A DNA stretch of 64,000 nt from Bacteroidales bacterium UBA5536 (GTDB lineage: Bacteria > Bacteroidota > Bacteroidia > Bacteroidales > F082): NCBI GenBank assembly GCA_002426795.1, contig DINQ01000011.1, positions 1-64,000 of the forward strand, written 5' to 3'. The translations under genes were made by a program, and so were the position numbers. A model generated the notes under the pieces. That model was not told where the DNA came from and ran no database searches. It saw only the letters and a program-made list of their open reading frames with translations. The first letter of the stretch is position 1. Each line of letters opens with the position of its first letter. This document shows positions 55,254 to 63,488 of the stretch, piece after piece.

Positions 55254-57083
55254 CTACTTCCCTAATCCACTGATCCTGCTGGCATTCCAGGTTCCGGCTC
55301 CGGTTGTACCGGCGCCATCTGGTCCATACGTCCAGCTCCCTACGCCTACACCTGAGCTGTAGAAAGTACCGCTATAATTGAATATATTCTGCGGTGTTGT
55401 CCATGCTGCATAGCCATCATCATTCAACACACCAATCCCGTAATCGCCCCAGCCTAACAGGTCATGACCCTGTATGCCCATTTCGGACGTCATATTGTAG
55501 GGGGCCGAAAATCCCTCGTTTACAAGTGTACCGGTCATCGAAAATGTCCAGGTTCCATCATAAGGACCTGTCTGAACGCTGTTTGCTTCCTGGGTGATTG
55601 TAAAGCTTTTATCCGCAACCTGGATGGTGCCCGATCTTTCTTCGGTCAGTCCGTTTGCCAGTACCGAATAGCTGACTTCACCGTTTCCGCTGCCCGATGC
55701 CCCGTTTGTGACGGTGATCCATTCAGCCACCGACACAGCCGTCCATGCACAGCCATTGTCTGTTGATACCGCAAAGGAGCCGCTTCCTCCGTTTGCAGCT
55801 ATCTGCACAGAACTCGCAGATAACCCAAAGGCACAATCAGCAGCTGACAACACATTGCCAAAGGCTTCGCCAAGTGAAGTGCAGCCGTCGATCAGGCTTT
55901 TGATTGCGCCGGACGCGTCAGGATAAATCTGGTCCGTCACAATGCCACGCAGCATCTCTTCGATACGGCCCACGCCTTGCTGAACAGCCTGAGTGGCAGC
56001 CTGGCTATTCACATTGGCAAGGGCAGCTCCCGTCACAACCTCTAGCCCGCCAGTTCCAATTGTAGCATACAAGATGGCTGCAGCAGGCAAGGCCAGTGCA
56101 GCTGCAACCGGTATTTCTGCTGCCAGGCCAGTCAAAGCAATAAAACCAATTGCCACGCTGCCGGCACCAAAGATCACCTTACCTGCCGTATTGATGGCAT
56201 CGGGCAGTGAGGAAGCCACGCACTGCATATGGTTGGAGACAGCGCCGTTGTTGATGCCGGCGCCCAAATCGCCCGTAACATTGTAAGCACTTTCGCTACA
56301 TGGATTATAAAGCATGGCTTTTTCAGTATGAATCAGGCCAATTTGATCGGATAAATTCGACTCGCTTAGCGTGTAATAGAGTGCCTGTAAAAACCTGTCG
56401 CACTGGGCGAGTTGCGAAACACTGATGTTTATTTCGAAGCCGTTGATCGTGCCAAAATGATAGGTTAACTGAGGATCGTCGGATGTATTTACCAGCTTAT
56501 GGAGATCGGCATGCAGTTTTTCGAGGTTGTTCAGGTTGGCGCCCAAAGTGAAGAGCATATCAGGATTGGCATGCCCGCTGTTGGCAACCTCCATCTGTAG
56601 CTGTTTCAGGTAGTTGATCTGTTCTTCGAGAAAGACAATAGTCGCCTCACCCGGTTTTGCGTTCACGACAGGCAAATCTTTTATGATAAAACTATTGATG
56701 ATATTGGAGCCACGTTCGATCAGTGCATTTTTGTCAATGAGTTGCACGTCCACTGTACCTTCAGCAAACTGACCACTTGTGGCATCGACAAAGGGAGGTA
56801 CAGCCACCACCAGCTTCCCGGCAGCATTCTGCAAAACAGGCACATCCACTGAATAACCTGCCTGATCCGAAAAACGTACCCAAAGCTGTTCCCCCTCAAC
56901 AAATCCCACGCCCTGAATGACCAGCAGCGAAGTTGGTATGGCAGAGTGGCTGCTCATATTTTGAATCCTGAAAGAATTGTCAGGTGGTGTATCGCCATCA
57001 TCCTTGCCTGCAGGTTTACAGCTGATAACGGTTGTTACAACGATGAAAAACAGTGAAACCAAAAAGCCTACATGCGTTTTCAT
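55254..57083 (-). CDS. TIG/BACON-like lipoprotein
   Basis: A 609-residue lipoprotein (signal VSLFFIVVTTVISCKPAGKD, Cys ~22). Residues ~40-135 look like an IPT/TIG immunoglobulin-like domain (SSHSAIPTSLLVIQGVGF). A helical middle follows with a Gly/Ala-rich hydrophobic stretch (VIFGAGSVAIGFIALTGLAA, then AAALALPAAAILYATIGTGG) that may insert in a membrane. Residues ~425-495 form a BACON-like beta domain (GSFAVSTDNGCAWTAVSVAE, WITVTNG, GTIQVADKSFTITQEAN). The last ~100 residues are a small beta domain (YDGTWTFSMTGTL). It is convergent with the CRISPR array, whose decayed last repeat touches its stop codon. Role unknown. Confidence 0.7.
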   Translation of the reverse strand: MKTHVGFLVSLFFIVVTTVISCKPAGKDDGDTPPDNSFRIQNMSSHSAIPTSLLVIQGVGFVEGEQLWVRFSDQAGYSVDVPVLQNAAGKLVVAVPPFVDATSGQFAEGTVDVQLIDKNALIERGSNIINSFIIKDLPVVNAKPGEATIVFLEEQINYLKQLQMEVANSGHANPDMLFTLGANLNNLEKLHADLHKLVNTSDDPQLTYHFGTINGFEINISVSQLAQCDRFLQALYYTLSESNLSDQIGLIHTEKAMLYNPCSESAYNVTGDLGAGINNGAVSNHMQCVASSLPDAINTAGKVIFGAGSVAIGFIALTGLAAEIPVAAALALPAAAILYATIGTGGLEVVTGAALANVNSQAATQAVQQGVGRIEEMLRGIVTDQIYPDASGAIKSLIDGCTSLGEAFGNVLSAADCAFGLSASSVQIAANGGSGSFAVSTDNGCAWTAVSVAEWITVTNGASGSGNGEVSYSVLANGLTEERSGTIQVADKSFTITQEANSVQTGPYDGTWTFSMTGTLVNEGFSAPYNMTSEMGIQGHDLLGWGDYGIGVLNDDGYAAWTTPQNIFNYSGTFYSSGVGVGSWTYGPDGAGTTGAGTWNASRISGLGK

Positions 57084-57488
57084 AGGTCACTTTTTAAGAT
57101 TAGAAACCAGACGTTTAGATGATCTCTGTGGGTCAGGATGTCAAAAAAACCAATGTAAAGTTACAGCATTTGTGAGCTGTTATCATTTCTCTAAAAAATA
57201 TTTTTCAGAGGTTCATTTGACAGAAATTGCGGTAGCGAAAACAATTGAAAAAAGAAGAGTCAGCAGCTTATCACTCCTTATTATTTGGCAATGATAAAAG
57301 AGTATACCTGGGCACCAAGATTGGGTGCTTCGAAGCTACAGGCTCACAAAAAAACCACCGAAAATAAGAAATGTAGTATTTTCGCACACAGTTGTCAGTC
57401 AACAGAATAACGTTTGTATCAGGAAAAGATCAGAAGATTAAAATTAGTATAAAAACTTGACTTTTAAACACATAAATCCCCAATCCCC
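57084..57488. other. Intergenic divergent region
   Basis: No gene was found in these 405 bases. On the minus strand TAACTTTA (57163-57156) is one base off the -7 consensus and could serve the lipoprotein gene. The promoter of the plus-strand dus gene is not clear. Confidence 0.4.
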
Positions 57489-58499
57489 TTGCCCATTCAC
57501 CTCAGTCTTGGCCCCTTCCAGGGCATAACCGACAGGATCTACCGCAACACAATCATGGAGTTGTTTGGGGGGATTGATAAATTGTACACACCCTTTTTTA
57601 CCGGCATCCATAAAGACAACAGCCGCAGTCTGCGCAGCGATGAGATTGATCCGGATTGCAATGATGTTGCTTCGCTCACACCGCAGATTCTGAGCAATGA
57701 CGCCACCGAAATGATTCGCTTTGCCGATCAGTGTGGCGGGTTTGGCTATCGCGAAATCAACCTGAATCTGGGTTGCCCCTATCCGCGCGTGGCCAAAAAG
57801 AAAAGAGGAAGCGGCTTACTGCCCCATCATGAGCAAGTGGATGAAATATTGGCTCAATATTTTGCCCATTCGAATATGCGTCTGAGTATCAAATGCCGCC
57901 TGGGCTATGAATCGCCCGAAGATATCCATGAACTGACAAAAGTATTCAACCGCTACCCAATCAGCGAGCTGATCGTTCACGCACGCCTTGGCAGGCAATT
58001 ATACAAAGGTGCGGTACTGGAAGAGGAATTCAGACAGTTGATTCCACAGATCAACACCACTCTCTGGTACAATGGTGATGTGTTTTCGGCAGCCGATGCC
58101 AGGCGCTTTGAATCACTTTTTCAGCCTGTTGATCATTTTATGCTGGGACGTGGTTTGCTTGCCGATCCCTTCCTTGCCCTCGACATCAAAGGGATTTCTT
58201 CGCCAACAACCGACCGTAAAAAAGCCGTTCATGACTTCACTGAGCAGTTATACCTTGCCCGCCGCGAAGCAAGCAACAGCAATCCGCGCGTCATTGGCCG
58301 GATGAAAGAGCTTTGGAGCTACCTCATGTGGTCTTTCGAAACACCTCAGCCTATTTGGCGGCTGATCAGGAAAACAAACAGTTTCGAAGCTTACGAAAGT
58401 GCTGTTGAGCAGGTTTTTGACCAGCACCATTGGGTAGGTGCCGGTTTTGGCAGGGCAAATGGCTTTTCGCAGGAATCGCTTGTAAACGAAGAGATTTAG
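57489..58499 (+). CDS. tRNA-dihydrouridine synthase
   Basis: A 336-residue flavin enzyme that reduces uridine in tRNA D-loops. Marks are LGPFQGITDRIYRNTI at the FMN site, INLNLGCPYPRVAKKKRGSG (the catalytic Cys in NLGCP), IKCRLGYESPEDI, IVHARLGRQLYKG, WYNGDVFSAADA and HFMLGRGLLADPF. The start is a TTG at 57489: the first in-frame ATG (57555) would delete the FMN-binding LGPFQG segment. Its subfamily (DusA, B or C) was not decided. The next gene starts shortly after. Confidence 0.9.
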   Translation: MPIHLSLGPFQGITDRIYRNTIMELFGGIDKLYTPFFTGIHKDNSRSLRSDEIDPDCNDVASLTPQILSNDATEMIRFADQCGGFGYREINLNLGCPYPRVAKKKRGSGLLPHHEQVDEILAQYFAHSNMRLSIKCRLGYESPEDIHELTKVFNRYPISELIVHARLGRQLYKGAVLEEEFRQLIPQINTTLWYNGDVFSAADARRFESLFQPVDHFMLGRGLLADPFLALDIKGISSPTTDRKKAVHDFTEQLYLARREASNSNPRVIGRMKELWSYLMWSFETPQPIWRLIRKTNSFEAYESAVEQVFDQHHWVGAGFGRANGFSQESLVNEEI

Positions 58500-58525
58500 T
58501 CCTAATTTTGACTCAAAATATTCCT

Positions 58526-60019
58526 ATGTGGTTTTCACGCCTGCATTTTCACCTCAGCTACCGTATGAGCCTGTGGGCACTCATCGTGGTAGCCATGTTG
58601 CTGGCGGGCGGCTATCTCACCATCTCCTACATCTACGAAATACAGGACGAATCGGCCAACCTGATGCAGGAAAACAAAACCGGTATCAGTCTGGCACGTG
58701 ATCTGAAAATTGCCATCTACAAACTTCAGTCCTCCTCCCTTGAGTTTCTTTACGACACCGAACAGCATACCGAGACGCTTTTTGAAGAGCAATACCAGTT
58801 TGAAAAACAGCTCAAAACAGCGCAGGATTATGCGGAAACGCCGGAAGAGACCCAGTTGCTGCAACAAACATCGGCCCTGTTCGAGAACTACCGTCAAACC
58901 CTAAAAGAAGCTATCGTCCTTCAAAGGCAAGGCAGTCTTTCGCTCTCAGGACGCAAGCTTATCGAAACGAATCAGTCGCTGCTTGAAACCATCGGACAAA
59001 AAATCAGTCAGTTTTTACAGATCAAAGAGGAAAAACAAATCACCCTCGAAGAGGCCATCCACAGCAAAGACACCATCATCCGGAGTGCAGTTTTGGCCCT
59101 GGGCATCGGTGGCAGCCTGCTCGGACTGCTGCTGGGCTGGTTCGTGGCCCGCATGCTCATCAATCCCATCTATAAAATGGTGCTCAAGGTACGCGATGCC
59201 GAAGGCAGCGAAAGCATTGAAAAAGTGAGGATGCCTTTTGGTAAAGAGCTGGAAGAAATTGATCAGTTCATCAACCGCCTGATAGAACGACTCAAGTCTT
59301 CGAACCAAAGTCTGAGTAAAAACAGGGCCTTACTCGAACGCACAACCAAGCTGGCCGCATTGGGACGTATTGCGCCGGCCCTGGCACACGAAATCCGTAA
59401 CCCGCTTACTTCCATCAAGTTATTGATCTATACCATGCTGCAGGAAGAAGGTCTGAGCGAAGAAAAAAAACAGGATTTCCAGGTCATCACTTCAGAAATC
59501 AGCCGTGTAGAGGGTTTTATACAAAACTTCCTGAAGTTTGCCCGACCCACAAAACCCAGCATGCAGCTCATTTCGCTCGACGAAACCCTCAAGGAAGTCA
59601 TCAGCCTTTTGCAGGCCCGCTTCAGTCAGGGCAATATACGGGCAAAATTTGACCCCACTAGCGAAATCCGGCTCATGGCCGATAAAGATATGCTGAAGCA
59701 GGTTTTCATCAACCTGATGGTGAACGCCTGTGAAGCTATGCCACAGGGGGGAGAGCTGTTTGTAAAAATCAGCCTGCGCACAGAACAAGGCAGAAGCATG
59801 GTCAACATCAGCCTGACAGACAGTGGAAAGGGCATTCCGGTTGACATCGAAGACAGTCTGTTCGATCCCTTTGTGAAAGGCAACGACCAGGGAACAGGTT
59901 TGGGTTTGTCGATTTCGCAGCGCATTGCCGAGCTGCACCATGGATGGATCAGCGCAGCCAACAACTCCGATAAGGGAGCCACTTTTACCGTACATTTGCC
60001 AAAACCGGACGAGCAATGA
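58526..60019 (+). CDS. Sensor histidine kinase
   Basis: A 497-residue kinase starting at the ATG at 58526; the longer frame from a TTG at 58430 overlaps dus. Two membrane helices (SLWALIVVAMLLAGGYLTIS and SAVLALGIGGSLLGLLLGWF) bracket a ~150-residue helical periplasmic sensor. Next is a HAMP-like linker, the HisKA box LAALGRIAPALAHEIRNPLT (phospho-His in AHEIRNP), and the HATPase with NLMVNACEAMPQGG, DSGKGIPVDIEDSLFDPF and GTGLGLSISQRI. It overlaps the NtrC-type regulator by four bases (ATGA), forming a cognate pair. Confidence 0.93.
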   Translation: MWFSRLHFHLSYRMSLWALIVVAMLLAGGYLTISYIYEIQDESANLMQENKTGISLARDLKIAIYKLQSSSLEFLYDTEQHTETLFEEQYQFEKQLKTAQDYAETPEETQLLQQTSALFENYRQTLKEAIVLQRQGSLSLSGRKLIETNQSLLETIGQKISQFLQIKEEKQITLEEAIHSKDTIIRSAVLALGIGGSLLGLLLGWFVARMLINPIYKMVLKVRDAEGSESIEKVRMPFGKELEEIDQFINRLIERLKSSNQSLSKNRALLERTTKLAALGRIAPALAHEIRNPLTSIKLLIYTMLQEEGLSEEKKQDFQVITSEISRVEGFIQNFLKFARPTKPSMQLISLDETLKEVISLLQARFSQGNIRAKFDPTSEIRLMADKDMLKQVFINLMVNACEAMPQGGELFVKISLRTEQGRSMVNISLTDSGKGIPVDIEDSLFDPFVKGNDQGTGLGLSISQRIAELHHGWISAANNSDKGATFTVHLPKPDEQ

Positions 60020-61416
60020 ACCAAAAAACCATCCTGATCGTCGACGACGAAGCCAGCGTTCGCTATTCGTTTCAGAAACTGTTCCGCGAACCCGGCACCA
60101 CCATCGCCGAAGCTTCAAACGGAAACGAAGCCATTGCATTTGTGCAGAAAACAGAAACCGATCTGGTGCTGCTCGACATTGAAATGCCAGGACTCACCGG
60201 CCTCGAAACCATTCAGCGAATCAAGGTGTTACAGCCTACCCTTCCCGTGATTATCATGACAGCCTTTGGTAGCAGCGAACGCGTGATTGCCGCCATGAAA
60301 TACGGTGCTTTCGACTATCTGGAGAAGCCTTTCGACATCGAGCGCCTGAAAGCTGTCGTAAAAGATGCTTTAGCACTCAAGGCCTCTGCACAAACCGAAG
60401 CCAAAATCGACATTCAACCGGCTCTTGCAGCAGACGCCACGTTGATCGTTGGCCAGAGTCAGGCCATCAAAGAGGTATATAAGATGATTGGCCGTGTGGC
60501 AGCCAGCGATGTGAGCGTGCTTATCACAGGCGAAAGCGGAACAGGAAAGGAACTGATGGCCAAGGCTGTACACCGCTTCAGCGATCGTGCCGACAAACCA
60601 TTTATTGCCATTAATTGCGCTGCCATTCCTGACAACCTGCTCGAGAGTGAGTTGTTTGGTTACGAAAAAGGAGCCTTCACCGACGCCTCACAAAGCAAAG
60701 CCGGTAAGTTTGAAGCAGCCGACAAAGGCACGCTTTTTCTGGATGAAATAGCCGACATGAGCATCAACCTGCAGGCCAAGCTTTTGCGGGTGTTACAAGA
60801 GGGTAGTTTTGAGCGGGTTGGCAGCAACAAGACCCAATATGTGGATGTACGTATCATTTCGGCCACGAACAAAAACCTCGAAAATGCCATTGCCGAAAAA
60901 CAATTTCGCGAAGACCTCTATTACCGGCTTAAAGTAGTCAATATCACCATCCCACCGCTGCGCATGCACAAGGAAGACATTCCACTGCTGGTGAATCATT
61001 TCCTGGCCAAACAATCGCGCGAGATGCGCAAATCGCAAGTGACTGTGCTGCCCGATGCCATGCAAAAAATGATGAGCCACAACTGGCCCGGAAACGTGCG
61101 CGAGCTCGAAAACACCCTCAAACGCGCCCTGCTGCTGAGTAAAAACAACCTGATCACGCCTGACTTACTCAGCAATGATCCAACAGAAATTACAAGAAGT
61201 ATTGGCCATACAAACCGGTCAAACTACATCCCTGATGACATTGACCAACACGAAGGCACACTGTATAAGTTTGTTGTTGAACAAGTGGAAAGAGACCTGA
61301 TTCAAAAAGTCCTCACGCATCACAAAGGCAATCAGGTGAAAACTGCGAAAACCTTGGGTATTTCGCGCGCCACACTTCTCGAACGGATGGAAAAATTCAA
61401 CATCAGTCACGAGTAA
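60016..61416 (+). CDS. NtrC-type sigma-54 response regulator
   Basis: A 466-residue regulator: receiver domain (residues 5-120, phospho-acceptor D54 in LVLLDIEMPG, K104 in YLEKPFD), AAA+ domain (Walker A GESGTGKE 172-179, sigma-54 contact loop GAFTDA 219-224 in place of the commoner GAFTGA, Walker B TLFLDEIADM, arginine finger region FREDLYYRL), and a Fis-type HTH at the C-terminus (NQVKTAKTLGISRATLLERM). It should activate RNA polymerase with sigma-54. A matching promoter and phased upstream repeats lie directly downstream (61459-61587). Confidence 0.95.
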   Translation: MNQKTILIVDDEASVRYSFQKLFREPGTTIAEASNGNEAIAFVQKTETDLVLLDIEMPGLTGLETIQRIKVLQPTLPVIIMTAFGSSERVIAAMKYGAFDYLEKPFDIERLKAVVKDALALKASAQTEAKIDIQPALAADATLIVGQSQAIKEVYKMIGRVAASDVSVLITGESGTGKELMAKAVHRFSDRADKPFIAINCAAIPDNLLESELFGYEKGAFTDASQSKAGKFEAADKGTLFLDEIADMSINLQAKLLRVLQEGSFERVGSNKTQYVDVRIISATNKNLENAIAEKQFREDLYYRLKVVNITIPPLRMHKEDIPLLVNHFLAKQSREMRKSQVTVLPDAMQKMMSHNWPGNVRELENTLKRALLLSKNNLITPDLLSNDPTEITRSIGHTNRSNYIPDDIDQHEGTLYKFVVEQVERDLIQKVLTHHKGNQVKTAKTLGISRATLLERMEKFNISHE

Positions 61417-61458
61417 ACCAGTTTCAGACTTAAACTTTCCGAACTTCGCCAAAAAAGG

Positions 61459-61506
61459 TGTACAAATTTCATACAGCTTGCATGAAATTCATACAGCCAA
61501 TGTACA
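61459..61506 (+). promoter_or_regulatory. Phased repeats, likely enhancer for the NtrC-type regulator
   Basis: TTCATACAGC occurs at 61468-61477 and 61488-61497 (20-bp period), flanked by the palindrome TGTACA at 61459-61464 and 61501-61506 (42-bp period). All are near whole helical turns, and they lie 65-115 bases before the -24/-12 promoter, the usual position for NtrC-type activator sites. Confidence 0.5.
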
Positions 61507-61569
61507 ATTAAAAATATTTTGATCTTTTTTAACTCTCATTATCAGTGATTTATATTACTCAATCAAAGT

Positions 61570-61587
61570 TTGGCACAACAATTGACA
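61570..61587 (+). promoter_or_regulatory. Sigma-54 (-24/-12) promoter
   Basis: TTTGGCACAACAATTGAC has the -24 GG (61572-61573) and, after exactly ten bases, GA (61584-61585) where the consensus TTGGCAC-N5-TTGC has GC. It lies about 60 bases before the lipoprotein ATG at 61645 and just after an NtrC-type regulator gene. A second -24-like GGTGGCACGAG (61591-61601) lacks a -12 partner. Confidence 0.6.
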
Positions 61588-61644
61588 ATAGGTGGCACGA
61601 GACTAAAAACGAAAAAAATTCACAATTCTAAAACAGAAATTCAA

Positions 61645-62247
61645 ATGAAAAATCAAATCGTAAAAATGATGGGTGTTGTGGCTGTTTCAGCCGTAGTATT
61701 TACAAGCTGCGCCAAAGCTCCCGAAATGGAAGTTACCAATGCCAAAGCTGCTGTTGAAGCTGCAAAAACAGCTGAAGCAGATCGTTACACTCCAACCGAA
61801 TTCAATGCTCTGCAAGATTCGATGAGCGTAGCCATGAACGAAATTGAAACACAAAATTCAAAATTCGCCCTCTTCAGAAACTACAAAAAAGCCAACGCAA
61901 CTTTGACCTATGTTACAGCCAACGCTCCTATGGTTCAGGAAGCAGCTGTTGCCAAACGCGAAGAAGCTAAAGCACAGAGCGAACAAGCATTGACAGATGC
62001 CAACAACCTCGTTGCCGAAGTTAAAATGCTCATCGAAAAAGCTCCAAAAGGCAAAGAAGGCAAAGAAGTTCTTGCTGCCATCACCAGCGACCTCACTTTG
62101 GTTGAATTATCACTGAACGAAGTTTCAACTTTGATCAACAACAACGACTTCCTGACAGCTATCGACAAAGTGAAAGCTGCTACTGAAAAAGCCAATATGC
62201 TGAAAACAGAATTGGAAGAAGCTATTGCCAAAAAAGGCAAACGCTAA
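61645..62247 (+). CDS. Helical lipoprotein (DUF4398-like)
   Basis: About 200 residues from the ATG at 61645, which gives a lipoprotein signal (VVAVSAVVFTSCAKAPEMEV); the frame is open from 61570, but that start lies on the -24 box. The mature part is almost wholly helical, rich in Ala, Lys and Glu (AKAAVEAAKTAEADRYTPTE, AVAKREEAKAQSEQALTDAN), as in DUF4398 envelope lipoproteins. The phrase A-E-A-x-R-Y-x-P-x-E recurs in the L,D-transpeptidase at 62361 (AEAKRYAPVELAQA), so the two probably act together at the cell wall. Confidence 0.75.
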   Translation: MKNQIVKMMGVVAVSAVVFTSCAKAPEMEVTNAKAAVEAAKTAEADRYTPTEFNALQDSMSVAMNEIETQNSKFALFRNYKKANATLTYVTANAPMVQEAAVAKREEAKAQSEQALTDANNLVAEVKMLIEKAPKGKEGKEVLAAITSDLTLVELSLNEVSTLINNNDFLTAIDKVKAATEKANMLKTELEEAIAKKGKR

Positions 62248-62267
62248 TCTCAAGTCTGAAAAACACA

Positions 62268-62275
62268 TAGATTTG
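62268..62275 (+). promoter_or_regulatory. -7 box before the L,D-transpeptidase gene
   Basis: TAGATTTG, about 86 bases before the ATG at 62361. If used, the hairpin at 62309-62338 lies within the leader RNA. Confidence 0.35.
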
Positions 62276-62308
62276 CCAAACTAAAGGCAGATCCGAACAA
62301 TTCAAAAA

Positions 62309-62338
62309 CCTCGGAGCCCAAACGCTCCGGGGTTTTTT
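62309..62338 (+). terminator. Intrinsic terminator or attenuator
   Basis: CCTCGGAGC (62309-62317) pairs with GCTCCGGGG (62324-62332), nine base pairs with one G-U, followed by T6. It ends 22 bases before the next ATG, so it either ends the lipoprotein transcript or attenuates the L,D-transpeptidase gene. Confidence 0.85.
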
Positions 62339-62360
62339 CAAACAAAATAAAGCTGAACCG

Positions 62361-63476
62361 ATGGCCAAGCGCAGCAAAACAAAAAAAATACTTCTCATCC
62401 TACTTTCATTTTTCTTGGTGGCAGCATTAGTGGTTGCCTACCTATATTACACAGCCGATGAACCACCCATCGAGGTGATCGACCAGGCCCGTCAGGAGCT
62501 CAGCAACGCCGAACAGGCCGAGGCCAAGCGCTATGCTCCGGTAGAACTGGCGCAGGCCATGGCTCTCTACGACAGTGCACGCAACGAGTGGCAGCTGCAA
62601 AACAAAAAATATTTCTTCCTGCGAAAGTTCGACAAAGTGCGCACACTGGCCATGGCTGCAATCGACTCAGCTCGAACAGCGCTCACCAGCTCTCTCGAGC
62701 AGAAAAGTGGACTACACCAGGACCTGGCCAAAAAAATGAAAACCATCGAAAGTCGTTTGCGGACCTTCGAAAAAAAATACGCCAAACTTCCGCTCAAGAA
62801 ATCTATCAGAGACAATTACACCAACGCCCATTTACGGTATGTTGAAGCCGAACAGGCTTATCTGAGAGCAGCCTACCAGGAAGCAGGCATCAATCTGGAT
62901 GAAGCTTTGCGGCTGATTACACTTGCAAACAAGGCATCTACTGCCTATCTGGAAGATTATTTTAAGGCTTCCGGTCAATGGCAAAGCTGGGCAAGCGAGA
63001 CCATCGCCTGGTCGAAAAAAAACAAAGCCTGGGTCTTCATCGCCGATAAATATGCCCATGAATGTTATCTATACAAAAATGGCACGTTGAAGCATACATT
63101 TAAGATTGAAATGGGGTCGAACTGGATTGGCCCAAAACTCTACAAAGGCGATCTGGCCACACCTGAAGGAAAGTACCAAATCAGTAAGAAAAAATCGGGT
63201 GTGCTCACAAAATATTATAAAGCCCTGCTGATCAACTATCCCAATGAGCAGGACAAAGCAAGATACAACGACAACCTGCGTAACGGATTGATCCCGCACA
63301 AAGGCATTGGCAACCTGATCGAAATACATGGTGGTGGCGGAAAAGGCGTCAACTGGACAGATGGTTGTATTGCCCTCACCAACGAAGAAATGGATATCAT
63401 TTATTCAGTGCTGCCCAGCGGAACACCCGTAACCATTGTTGGCAGCCTGCGCAAGCTCAACGAATTAAGCAATTAA
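62361..63476 (+). CDS. L,D-transpeptidase (YkuD family)
   Basis: A 371-residue membrane-anchored enzyme (helix ILLILLSFFLVAALVVAYLY, residues ~10-29). Residues ~40-200 are a helical domain like the upstream lipoprotein (EQAEAKRYAPVELAQAMALY). Residues ~220-360 are the YkuD catalytic domain: WVFIADKYAHECYLYKNGTL, TPEGKYQISKKKSG, IEIHGGGGKGVNWTDGCIAL with the catalytic Cys in TDGCIAL and the conserved His in IHGGG. It crosslinks peptidoglycan or attaches proteins to it. A second such gene follows after 12 bases. Confidence 0.9.
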   Translation: MAKRSKTKKILLILLSFFLVAALVVAYLYYTADEPPIEVIDQARQELSNAEQAEAKRYAPVELAQAMALYDSARNEWQLQNKKYFFLRKFDKVRTLAMAAIDSARTALTSSLEQKSGLHQDLAKKMKTIESRLRTFEKKYAKLPLKKSIRDNYTNAHLRYVEAEQAYLRAAYQEAGINLDEALRLITLANKASTAYLEDYFKASGQWQSWASETIAWSKKNKAWVFIADKYAHECYLYKNGTLKHTFKIEMGSNWIGPKLYKGDLATPEGKYQISKKKSGVLTKYYKALLINYPNEQDKARYNDNLRNGLIPHKGIGNLIEIHGGGGKGVNWTDGCIALTNEEMDIIYSVLPSGTPVTIVGSLRKLNELSN

Positions 63477-63488
63477 CATTCGCGTCGA

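Noticed and set aside
61570..61644. Longer N-terminus for the helical lipoprotein (start at 61570)
   Set aside because: The extra 25 residues precede a perfect lipoprotein signal, and their DNA is the sigma-54 promoter.
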